Below are positions 1-9,721 of a stretch of DNA of 64,000 bases, one piece after another. The stretch is from assembly GCA_030867875.1 (NCBI GenBank), contig JAOWCC010000569.1, positions 930,001 to 994,000 of the forward strand, given 5' to 3'. Origin of the DNA: Actinernus sp. WN-2022. Its lineage: Eukaryota; Cnidaria; Anthozoa; Actiniaria; Actinernidae. Each line of letters starts with the position of its first letter. The first letter of the stretch is position 1. The notes beneath the pieces are model-generated. The model was not told the origin of the DNA and searched no databases. It saw only the letters and a list, made by a program, of their open reading frames with translations. Made by a program: the position numbers and the translations under genes.

Positions 1-7
1 ATTAGAT

Positions 8-268
8 TTGAAGAAAGAACAACAAAACAGAGTATTGAAAACCATGTGGCGTGCATTAGGTGCTAATCTGGATGAGGCAAATGCTGAGCGAACAGCGAAA
101 TCACTGGATTGTGTTGAACTCATATATGAATCGGTAGATGAGGACTGTTTCTACTGTGATAGAAATGCACACAGATCAGTAATGAAGGAAGCAGAATCTG
201 TCCAGCAGATTGTCAGTGATCTATTCTCAAAAAAGGTGTTTCAGAAAACAATGGGAAGGGAAGGCTAG
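8..268 (+). CDS. Hypothetical coding fragment at the window edge
   Basis: An 86-residue open frame with a charged, protein-like composition (CVELIYESVDEDCFYC, then RNAHRSVMKEAESVQQIV). It may be an exon of a gene that continues left of the window. The following 150 bases still look weakly coding in the same direction but contain stops. I recognise no family, and the assignment rests only on composition and length. Confidence 0.25.
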   Translation: MKKEQQNRVLKTMWRALGANLDEANAERTAKSLDCVELIYESVDEDCFYCDRNAHRSVMKEAESVQQIVSDLFSKKVFQKTMGREG

Positions 269-691
269 GCTATCCCTCATTTCCAAGATTTCAGAGGAGT
301 CTTCTGGAGGGTCTGGACTACAGAGATCTCCACAGCTGGTTAAAGCATCACATCAAGCTCTGGGTGTCAATCAATGAAGATGGTCAATAAAAACATTGGA
401 CTACCAGTCCCAGGACATTTTTGTGACATATATACTCTTTGTTTTGGGAAATATGATTTACATGTAGTTACCATAATTATTCATGAACAATAAGAGACCC
501 TTATATTACATAACTAATGATAACTCCATATTGCCAAAGGGATGATGGGTAAATAACAGAATGGCAAAAATATTTGTTAATCTTACTACTGCACTCACTG
601 TCTGATGAGTTTTGGAGGGTTAACATTTCAATATGCTAATGCTAATGATGTCCAGTTAACGGCTGTTTTACAATTGAGTGTCCCAACATTT
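269..691. other. No gene seen
   Basis: AT-rich sequence between the edge fragment and the helicase pseudogene. It holds no open frame of note, no tRNA and no obvious inverted repeat. The 3' end of the minus-strand helicase message probably lies here. Confidence 0.4.
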
Positions 692-1862
692 TCATGTGTC
701 ATATAACTGTTCTGTTTGAAAAAAAGCCGTCATCTCATCAATGTTTGTTATATCAAGAAAAACTTTCTGGATTACCTCCAAAATTCTAAAGGCATTGTAA
801 ACAGAATACACAGGAAAACTGTCAATAATGTCAGTGATAGTAAATATAGAACCACAGTTATTTACAATATCATCAACAAGCTGCACTGAAAACCCACTGG
901 CAGACACCTTGTCCAGCAACACTCCTTGTGATGACTTGACATCTTCAAAGACCTCCCGCAATGCTCCCCTCAAGTCCTCCTTATCCTCCTTAGTAACATT
1001 CCGTCTGTTGTCATTAACATGCTCATCACAAGACAGACTGGACTGAATTTCAAATGATGGCAGCTCTGTTCCACACTCAGTTTCTTCACATTTGCCCAAT
1101 TTAGCACAAAAACAGCAACAATTGTGCAGAGGCTGTACTTCCTTCGCTTCAGGATCCAATGCCTTATATGCAGCTTTCCTAAGACAGCCAGGAGCTTTCA
1201 CAAAGTCCTTTATTTCTGCCTCGCAGTGACTTGTCTGTTGGCCATGATATAAGATGAGGACATGTGACTGATGGCCATCCCTTCCTGCTCTCCCAGCCTC
1301 TTGGTGCTGATCCAGTAATGTCCTTGCTGGGCCCCAGTTCACAATATATCTCACATCAGGAAAGTTCACCCCCATGCTAAAAGCAGTGGTTGCCAGTTCC
1401 ATCCCCTTTGAATGATGTTACCACTCTCTCCTTTGTTGTTTTCCAAGAATTAGAGTGATATATCCCAATAAGATAGTTTTCTGGTATTCGTGAGTTCTCG
1501 GGGTAATATACAGCTCCACCTAGCTGGTATATCAAAATGTTCACAACATTGGCTATTTCATTCATGGTATTACAAAATATGATGGTCTTTGGACACTTGT
1601 TCTTGTCTTTCTTCAGCAACTCTATTAGCCATCTCAACTGCTCATCCATCTCATTCTTTTTAACCTTCTTCACCGAAAATCGTATGTTCTCTCTGTTGGG
1701 ACTTACATATAGACAAAGGTGATCAGGTTTCAGGCACAGCTCCCTTTTGATTATAGACTGTGTTATTTTGTCAGCGGTTCCAGTCAGTGCTGCCATTGGA
1801 GTACCTTGGAATAAATTGAAATCAATATTTTACTGAGAACAGTTTGAAAGTTTTTGAGAAAT

Positions 1863-2025
1863 AGGCAAGATCTGTATTCTCACAGATGAGCTGAAACAAG
1901 CTCCCCAATAAAGGCTCATGTGGGGGAATTCATTAAAAGTTTGTGAGCATTTGAAAAGATTCCCCCACATGAGCCTCCATTGCAAGCTTGTTCCAGCTCG
2001 TCTGTGAGAATACAAATCTTGCCTG
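1863..2025. repeat. Fold-back element in helicase intron 2
   Basis: The arm from AGGCAAGATCTGTATTCTC pairs with the reverse complement at the other end (GAGAATACAAATCTTGCCT). The inner arms pair too (GGCTCATGTGGGGGAA with TTCCCCCACATGAGCC). Almost the whole 163 bp folds on itself. No coding capacity. Confidence 0.8.
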
Positions 2026-2244
2026 TTGCATATGGTACAATATGTTTGCTTATTTTTGGAATTTTACGGTATTCTTGGTTTGCAGTCATTCCCTCAACAA
2101 TCAAAAGTCAAAGATGCAGCGGCCTTGCACAAAACAAAGATTCTCTTGTTTATTGTCATCAAAGATGCCCACCATGACATCATGTGCAAACTAGCTACAT
2201 GTACACGTAGCTTAAGGTCACCAAAGGTTTGCAGACAAATACTT

Positions 2245-2651
2245 TTAAAGTGTCTATGAAATGAATTTTTTTTATTTAAAATTACACAACTTTACACAAA
2301 AATTGATGTAAAACAAACTTTGAAATGGAAAGACTATTTTTCCTGACCCAAAATAACCACCTTTTGTGCGACAGATTCTAAGGGGACTGGAACACAATTG
2401 TGACGTAAATACCTTTGCAGACGCTTTTGTTTAGAGTTTGAAAACAAAAGCGCGTGCAAAGGTATTTACGACACATGCCTAATTTACATGCTTCTGACAG
2501 AGCAAAATTTGTCGCATGAATTTTGCCATGTTCGACTGAGCTTTTGCAGTTTTGGAGGGTAGGATATTCAGTTATAACAACAGAAGCTGATAACTTAAAG
2601 CTTGTTTCATAAAATTAAGTGAAAACAATTTTCGTTTCATAGACACTTTAA
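2245..2651. repeat. TTAA-flanked MITE
   Basis: A 407-bp element with TTAA at both ends and terminal inverted repeats AGTGTCTATGAAA / TTTCATAGACACT. It contains an inner hairpin (CGTAAATACCTTTGCA with its complement, about 2402-2472). TTAA target sites are typical of piggyBac-type cut-and-paste elements, so this is probably a non-autonomous relative. It lies in intron 2 of the first helicase copy. Confidence 0.7.
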
Positions 2652-3237
2652 GAGTAAATTAGGTGTTGTTTTTTTACTTCCGGACAAAAACAAAAGCACA
2701 GAAAAAAGTGATTGATTGAAAACTAACTCCAAGCGTATATTTCATATCATCATACATGTATCTCCCTCAATTTTAAATACATGTACATTTGGACAGCATT
2801 TTCAGGGAATAAAACAACATATAGCTAAAAGGAAGGTAATCAGAATTTCGGCTGCCTTAACTTTTAATACCAGTAGTTATTTCACTGGAACTTCACGAAA
2901 CAACCTACCTTCTTTGCAAAATGATCGTAACATTGCCAACTTTCCAAATGCATCCCGTTCGGCTCGTTGATCTTTTCCTTTACCTCTTTTAGAGTTCCTA
3001 TATAAGGAGAGAGCATTCTTAGTTCGACTTGACTGATAACTTACAAATGCAGTGGCTATTCGTACAGGAGCCATACATGGACTTCAGTTTGCTATACTTT
3101 GTGTGGGACCCTTTACACCAACTGTTATTTTCTATTCGTACAGGATTCTTCTGAGAATGTATAGTGACAAAATTAGAATGCTAACCCGACCATAAACTTA
3201 CCCTAACCATTTCCAACACAGTTCCCAGGTAGAAGTG

Positions 3238-3528
3238 TGCCAATGTCGGTGTTAAACATCTAACTAAATAACTATTTAGTTAACTAATTTAAGTGATGTC
3301 AACTAAATCTAGTGTAACTAAATTTCCAACGGTCACTTTGAAATCCAGGGGCCCGCATGTAAGCTTTCAGTTCGAAAATACAACTGTTCTCATACAAATA
3401 ATACATAGACTAAGACACATCTTCCCCGGATCTGAGAACGGTTAGCACATGACTTTTTAAATTAGGTACGTCAACTAAATTTAGTCAACTATTTAGTTTG
3501 TTAGATGTTTAACACCGAAGTTGGCATG
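3238..3528. repeat. MITE with about 30-bp terminal inverted repeats
   Basis: The left end carries CGGTGTTAAACATCTAAC and the right end GTTAGATGTTTAACACCG, each followed inward by ACTAAATAG-type repeats that also pair. The interior is non-coding. It directly abuts the next element and lies in intron 1 of the first helicase copy. Confidence 0.75.
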
Positions 3529-3536
3529 CCTCTAAT

Positions 3537-3773
3537 GCACCTATCAATGTTAAGCCCCAGGGGGCGGGCAAGGGGTGGGGATTTGACAGGCAGGGCTATC
3601 CCGAGGGTGGGGATTTTGACATGCATTACCTGCCCCAGGGTGGGATTATTTACAGGAAACATCGGGAAAATAGGGCAGAATTTGATATATTTGACCAAAT
3701 GTGTTGTCCCGAGGGAGGTAGCCTGCATAGCCACCCCCCCCCCCCCCCCCTGGGGCTTAACATTGATAGGTGC
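3537..3773. mobile_element. GCACC-family MITE, 237 bp
   Basis: The ends are perfect inverted copies (GCACCTATCAATGTTAAG and its complement), followed inward by CCCCAGGGGG runs. The dinucleotide AT flanks both ends (3535-3536 and 3774-3775), which fits a 2-bp AT target duplication. The long open frames read on both strands here are products of the palindrome, not genes. The same end sequence bounds the 6.3-kb insertion at 14791-21110. Confidence 0.75.
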
Positions 3774-4526
3774 ATACATGTAACTAAACGATGAGTTTTA
3801 TGCATTCTCACTCTGAAGAATCCCATACGAATAGAAAATACAAGATAACCAGTATGAACAATTGGTTACGAACAATTGAATTATACGTTGAAGTTTATGT
3901 ACAAGCGAAAATAAAGTCTGGTAAAATTCAGGCTTTTTCGATAACGTACAGATTTGAAATCGAGATTCAAAAATGTAAAAATAAAATGTAAAAATGCTCC
4001 AAAATGCCATTCTTTTATAACCCATAGAGAAAAGAACTGTACCTCTTTCCAGTCCAGGTTTCTACCGTATGGGACTCGTCTACCACAAGAGCAGCAAAAT
4101 TTGAATGAAACCTGTTGTCTCCTTTCAGCACCTCGAGGAAAGCTGTGTCGAGCGCGTCTTCGGCAGAAGCAAAGAGGAGCTGGAACTTCCCTTCCTTGAT
4201 GTCATCGAGCTTTGCATCTTGGAGCGAACCGGCAGATAGTCCCAATGACCTAGCCTCTTCTAATTGATCTTCAATGATACTCTTCAAAGGGCAAATGATG
4301 ACAACATAAGCCCGCTCTTTCGTAATGAATTCCTTCACCCTAACCAAGAGTTGGAAAATAAAACTTTTCCCGAAGCCAGTGGGAAGTACGGCCAGTACAT
4401 CTCCTTGGTTTACAAGCTGACGAACTGCAGCCCTCTGTTCCTTGAGCGTGAAAACCCTTGACAGGACAAAAAATGTAAAGATTCTTCGAGGGTTTTTGAA
4501 AACACGTCTTCACAAACATCCGCCAT

Positions 4527-5403
4527 TTTAATATCTGCCGGGCAAAGTGAGAGTTTGATTGACAGATTATAGCGCTCAGCCAATAAGTCGCACCGTTCGC
4601 TGGCGAACGGAGATCAACAAAAGCTCTGCGGTCGATTGCAGGCTCTCGTGCTAACGCACTCGGCTCCGGTCGCTCGGGCCCGGTCGCTCGGCCTTCGCCC
4701 TCGGTCGGCTACACTCTGCATATATCCCCGAGAGTCTGCTACGCAGGCTAGTGTGACAGAAGATACATATTTTGAGGCGAACATTTGCATAATCGCTCGT
4801 TGGAAATGGCTGATTTTTGTGTACTGGAAGTACAACTTTACAAGTCAACATGTGTCCGAGTGAACAAAGGTTTCTACAACACTCTAGTAGTCTTACTTAA
4901 GAAATGGATTTTATTTCCGGCGAGACCTTACTCTGTCAATAAGAGGAGACAATGAAGCGAGAATTCAGTGGAAGGTTCGAAAACCTAGGATATTTTTATT
5001 TGGAAAATGTTTGCATCAGAGCCGAGCACATGGAGGCCGATTTCAAGATTTCAATTCACTGGAATCTGCAGGTTAGTTATTTTCGAATGAAAGAAACTAT
5101 TAAAGAAAGTAGACTATCTAGGAGTTAAGCCGGCTAAATACTCGATATTTTAATACGTGGCTCCAAGAGAAACGTTTTCGAGTTAAATGTACTCGCAAGG
5201 CGTCAACTAAACTGACCGAACGCCAAAGTAAGTTATCTACTTCTGTTTTTATTCATTGTCTATTGAAATGACTGTCTTTGTGGCGATATTTACCGTAAAA
5301 TGATTTAATTCAGGCGAAATATTTGACTTCTTTATGAAATTGTTATTGACAACTGATTTCAATTGAAATTCACGGCTGACAGTGCACTCAGTTTGAATAT
5401 TAA
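4527..5403. other. No gene seen upstream of helicase copy 1
   Basis: This should contain the promoter of the minus-strand helicase. A GC-rich patch (4630-4760, with repeated CGGTCGCTCGG) gives short open frames on both strands that look like base-composition artefacts. No TATA-like box stands out. Confidence 0.35.
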
Positions 5404-5596
5404 AAGGGTTAGAGACTTTATGTTTGTGCTTTATCGGCAAAATACAGTCACTTGCTGACTGTACGATGAACTCAAAATTTCTTCATACTGCATTCGGCCT
5501 TCGGCCTCATGCAGTATTCATTATTTTTCGTTCATCGTACAGTCAGCGCGTGCCTGTATTTGTCGATAAAGAACTCACAAGCAGTCTCTAACCCTT
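5404..5596. repeat. Fold-back element
   Basis: The outer arms AAGGGTTAGAGAC / GTCTCTAACCCTT and the inner arms TGACTGTACGATGAAC / GTTCATCGTACAGTCA pair along nearly the whole 193 bp. The loop is the palindrome TTCGGCCTTCGGCC. Non-coding. Confidence 0.75.
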
Positions 5597-5612
5597 ATAC
5601 AATGTGACTTTG

Positions 5613-5858
5613 TTAGACCAGAATACTTTGTGGCTCCCCATGGCGATTAAAATGGCCATACCTGGCCCTAAACCTCAACATTTCCAGATTTTTTGAGTAT
5701 TTAAAAGAGGCAATAAACCTGTCACTCACTACAATCTTGCTGTACCACCCATCCTGCCGTAACACCTTTAAAATGTTCTCATTGTCAAGTACCCTCTTGT
5801 ACTTATTAATCAAGCTTTTAAACAGGTGCATTATATTTTCCTCTGTATGGATGTGCAA
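5613..5858 (-). CDS. Hypothetical 81-residue frame
   Basis: The frame begins MHIHTEENIMHLFKSLINKY and stays open for 81 codons on the minus strand. Composition is plausible for a protein (mixed charged and aromatic residues), but I recognise no family and see no partner exon. It could be a chance frame between two repeats. Confidence 0.2.
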   Translation of the reverse strand: MHIHTEENIMHLFKSLINKYKRVLDNENILKVLRQDGWYSKIVVSDRFIASFKYSKNLEMLRFRARYGHFNRHGEPQSILV

Positions 5859-5987
5859 TTCTTAAACATAGCGCGTAGATTTAACTAGACCTCCTCCGTT
5901 CTGTTCTGTTCAGCGGTAACGACTGCTTTAAAGCAATCAAAAACTTCCATAGGAACTTTCCATGAGAAATGTACTGTCCAAGGCCGT

Positions 5988-6251
5988 TTAAAGGGGCTAT
6001 GTCATGGTACTGCGCATGTATCGAGTAATAGCTCGTTTAGTGGCTGTTAATTGGATACAAACAGGATTTTCAATATTTTCCCTGGAGACTGTTTATATAC
6101 ACTGTCTGTTAGTCATTTTTGCATATTTGCTCTCATTTAAAGCATCCCACATGGCCGAGAGGTTCGTTAGTTCATATCAAAATCGGTGGAAATAGCTCTT
6201 TCCGGCCCGGCAAAACGAATGTAAAGTCTTACCGTGACACAGCCCCTTTAA
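5988..6251. repeat. TTAA-flanked MITE
   Basis: A 264-bp element with TTAA at both ends and terminal inverted repeats AAGGGGCTATGTCATGGTA / TACCGTGACACAGCCCCTT. Its ends resemble those of the element at 53142-53459 (AAGGAGCAGTGTCACGAT), so the two look like one TTAA family. Non-coding. Confidence 0.75.
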
Positions 6252-7121
6252 GGATGTCTTCGGCTTCATTCCTCGTGTAAGCACTCGACTCCAATGTACC
6301 ATTGTTCGGGCAAAATACGAGCAGGTTGTGTCAAATGAAACTTGAACGCCTTCTCATTACTTAGAGTATGCTTCTTCACAGCTGCTCTACTTAATTCTAG
6401 AACATCGCTAGCAATTGCTGTCGATAGCCATTTATTTGTTGCATGTACTTGTTCGCAGCTTCATGAACTAATACAATGAGCTCCGCCATTTTGATTTTGA
6501 GAGCACACAGCTGACTACGAAGCACAGGCTCAGCCTAGCTGAAATGGCCGGACTTCCGAGCCCGTCAGCCCGGCGTGTCAGCGTCTGCTGTCTGCTACTG
6601 TCTGATTTTCTGTGCTCTTCTCTTGTGCGACGCCACCTCGAGGTGTTTATCAAGAACAGATTTTCTCACATGGTCGACTACAAGATTGTACGTGGAACAA
6701 AATAACAGGCCATTATCAGCATGAAATATACCTTGTGGGTATTGATTTACTCGATCTCGAGCTGAAACATGTATCGCTTCGTGACGTTTCCGTTTAATTT
6801 CCTCTGTTGATTATCTTAACAAAATTATCCATGTTTTTAAAACATAATTGAACTCGCAAAACGCTATGGAGGAACACGATCTGAAAAGAATTCACGTTTC
6901 CCGCGGAAGAGAGTTTTTTTCTATTCCAAATTGTGATTCGCCACTTAGGAAACCTTGTCTCTAGATTTTCCACCAATAATGAGGCACGTTCTATCGAAAT
7001 TTAGACAACAGGCCCCCACGGTTTTCAACATAGAACGCCTTGTCATTCCCGTTGTGAATCGTCGTTTTGATTGCTCAATGTTCGACGATATGGGAAGGAA
7101 ATATACTGTTAACTTCGGATA
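6252..7121. other. No gene seen
   Basis: Several open frames of about 60 codons occur on both strands, but none is supported by splice sites or family resemblance. This is the left flank of the ISL2EU-type element. Confidence 0.35.
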
Positions 7122-7240
7122 AATTCGCTCTTATCAGGCGTCCGCCATGTTTGTTTGAAAGCGAGGCTAATTACGCATGGAAATCCAATAGGCGGCGGCA
7201 ATCACTGGCGTTTCTGTAAGTGGAGCTCCAACAGCAGTTC
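7122..7240 (+). repeat. Left terminal inverted repeat of the ISL2EU element
   Basis: It starts AATTCGCTCTTATCAGGCG and runs through GGAGCTCCAA. It matches the complement of 11430-11545 with about nine mismatches. The nuclease gene's expected start codon lies inside it. One T is missing here compared with the right copy (CAATAGGCGG against CAATATGGCGG), which removes that ATG. Confidence 0.85.
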
Positions 7241-9123
7241 AAACTGGTTTGGACTGGACAGCCTCGCTAAAAATCCTCCCAAAAATCGATATGAAGGATG
7301 TCGAATCATTTGTTTACAGCGAAAAGGCTCCAAGAAGTGGTTTGACGAAGGGATACATTTTGTTTTGTGAAGGATTCGTTCACGAGTTTCAAGGTCAGTA
7401 GCGAGTAAAACAACTTTGGATATTTAATGTCCGTATTCCTTTTCTTTTTGGGGTATTCTCTAGAACTTATATTTTATTTCTCAGTTGCTAATAATGCAGA
7501 GGAAAAGGATAAAATATATCTGAGATGTAAGTGCTTTAAATCGTTAAGAAAGAACGAGGAACCACACCGGCTTAAGGTCAGTAACTGAGTTACAAAGTGA
7601 GTATACCAGATATTCTCATTTGAACCTCTGATTTTTGTTTGTTTTTATACATGCCCTTCCCTGCTAGCAGAGGTCTCTCTCTGTCTTGGTAAAATGGAAG
7701 GCGAGGGAGATAGAGGTCTCTCCATCGCCTTCCATCAGTTACCAAGACAGAGGGAATACATGCCCTTGCAAGATGAGGACAATATTGCAGAATAACGAGT
7801 AGTTATTAGTCTCCAAATATTATATTTGTTTTTACTTTGGTATGTCTCAGATGTGTTTGCTGGCCGCATCAACTGGCACTTCTCCTAATTTAAAGTACTT
7901 CAGCATTCATGCAGCTGTAAGGCTGGGCAAGGAGTTTGTAACCACAAAAGCGCATTTTTGTACCAGGCAGCTCACTACAGTATGCTAAATATCAAAACAG
8001 TTCCCGTCATCCCTTCAAAGACATCTCTGCCTCAAGAATGGCATAAGCCCAGGTCAGCTGGAGTATCACCTGAGCGCTTACAGAATGTTAAAATCAAGAA
8101 ACCCGAGCTGAAGCCAGAGAAGGGAAGAAAACGATCCATTGATGGAGTTCAAAGCAGCCTCTACAACCCCCTAAGTACACATTTCCCACCCAATAAGTTT
8201 ATTAAGGATTTCCAGAAAGAAATGGTTACTAATTTTCCTGGCACTCAATTTGCAAAGCTGTTTGAATATCCCTCCGAAACAACTGACACAGAATGTAAGT
8301 TTGGTCCTGCTCCAAAGGGTAGTGTTCTGTCCTATCAGCAGAAGGTGATACCAGATTATGCGAACATTATAAAAACGCCCCAGGCTAAAGAGTTTCCTAA
8401 CCTACCAACGAGTACATGTTCTCAAACATACACTACAGTACTTGAAAAAAAGGAGGAGTCATACTTTGAAGGGCAGCAAGTGTCATTAGAAGAGTGTCAC
8501 ACGATTGAGGGGCAAACACGTGCCCAATCAGAGAATCCTTATTGGCTTTAGGTGAGAAAAAACAGAGTGACCGCTTTAAAATTCAAGAGGGTAACAGCTA
8601 GGAAAAAGGACTCTGAAAGCCTAGTAGGGCAGCTGAAAAAAAGGTTTAGCAAACGGAAGCCATGAAATATGGTCTAGCTCATGAAGGAGATGCTGCAATG
8701 ATATACGCGGATTCAAAAGTTGTGAATGTCAGGAGGACTGGATTTGTTGTAAACCCTGGGTGCCCCCACCTAGGTGCAAGCCCTGATTATATTGTCTATG
8801 ACCCATCCAATAGTGAAAACCCATTTGGATTATTAGAAATTAAATGTTTACAGTGCTCCTCCACAACAGATGCCAAATGTATGAAGATGTGTAATGACCA
8901 GCCAAAACTAAGAAAAACGCATGAGTATTATTATCAAATACAAGGGCAACTTGGTATAACTGGGCTCCAGTGGTGTGACCTTATGGTGCTGTGCAAGGAT
9001 GACTGGCACATTGAAAGGCTGTTCTTTGACACAGATTTATTTTATTCAATGTGTTGTAAGTTAGATAGATTTTACTTTGAATACTTTTCTTCCTTCATTA
9101 GTACCCTAGATGCAAAATCGTAG
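7190..9123 (+). pseudogene. SWIM zinc finger / YqaJ-type nuclease of the ISL2EU element
   Basis: YqaJ domains are lambda-exonuclease-like nucleases. Exon 1 (about 7190-7393) encodes DVESFVYSEKAPRSGLTKGY; exon 2 (7485-7576) gives IYLRCKCFKSLRKNEEPH in matching phase. The third exon starts at 7851 or 7904 and holds the SWIM finger CSCKAGQGVCNH. The YqaJ core (8662-9123) has LGASPDYIVYD, GLLEIKCL (the E-x-K pair) and YYYQIQGQLGITG. Breaks: the start ATG in the terminal repeat is lost; a frame change probably falls near 7900 if the exon starts at 7851; an in-frame TAG at 8549-8551 sits in WL-stop-VRKNRVTA, where a glutamine would suit; and the frame shifts near 8660, just before MKYGLAHEGDAA. It converges on the transposase gene. 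Confidence 0.8.
7676..7757. repeat. Short fold-back insert in a nuclease-gene intron
   Basis: The arms TGTCTTGGTAA..ATGGAAGGCGA and TCGCCTTCCAT..TTACCAAGACA pair. The unit is bracketed by the direct repeat ATACATGCCCTT (at 7649 and 7759), which looks like a target duplication of about 12 bp. Confidence 0.55.
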
Positions 9124-9721
9124 AACCTATGCAAAAATGTGTGGCCTACAGTACTTAGTATAAATTCTGAATTAAAACATTTATTTAAGCTTCGCCAAAA
9201 ACATGACACAGTCTACTGAAAGAGCAGTAAGAAGTTGTTTATAGTATGCAGTTTCATAATTGTATGGCAGTTCGTTCCAAAGTGATTAGCATTTAAAACT
9301 TTGGGAAAACATGGCTGGCAGCTAGGGCCATGGCTGTCCGATTTCATACAAAGTTCTCAGTCTTATTTCAAATAGCAATATGAAAGCTGACACAATTTCA
9401 GATTACTTATTTAATTTTTGCATGCAATTTCATCTGACAAGGTTAGTTTTCTCATGTGATCATGGTTGACCAGTGTAAATAAATAAAAAACAGCATTATT
9501 GCATAGGGTCTAATGGCAAAGGCCTGGATATTGCAGGGATACTGTTGGGAACTGCTCATCTATTTATGGAGTAGAGAAGCCTGGGGAGAAATGAAGGGCT
9601 GGGATTTGAAAAAAAGAGCTCTGTTATTATGGCAAGATGGCTTAACATTATTCCTATTATCTGGGGAGTTACGTAGCTCCTGCTCCATAGATAACAAGCA
9701 GTTTTTCAAAGATTGATCATG

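Larger units (their letters stand above)
692..4526 (-). pseudogene. RecQ-like DNA helicase, copy 1, frameshifted
   Basis: RecQ-family DNA helicases are 3'-5' ATP-dependent unwinding enzymes. Four segments can be joined on the minus strand. Exon 1 (4526-4043) holds Walker A (LPTGFGKSFIFQ) and the VDESH box. Exon 2 (2997-2909) gives the KLAMLRSFCKEG linker. The last exon (from 1804) has motif III TPMAALTGTA, then IIFCNTMNE, the FSMGVNFPDV and QEAGRAGRDG motifs, a cysteine cluster (HNCCCFCAKLGKC) like the RecQ zinc site, and a stop at 692. Splice sites are GT-AG and phases fit (AG|G, then G|GT). Two frame breaks are visible: near 4445, between the ATG exon start and the KEQRAAVRQLV stretch, and near 1390, between SFKGDG and ATTAFSMGVNF. 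The gene therefore cannot make a full protein as read, unless these are assembly indels. Both introns hold fold-back repeats. A paralogue lies at 18752-20750. Confidence 0.85.

Noticed and set aside
828..1046. Plus-strand 72-codon frame
   Set aside because: It is antisense to the helicase coding exon, which has clear family motifs.
3501..3783. Two 92-codon frames on opposite strands over the same bases
   Set aside because: They mirror each other because the segment is a palindromic MITE.
4614..4863. Overlapping frames on both strands in a GC-rich patch
   Set aside because: Composition artefact; no splice sites or family resemblance.
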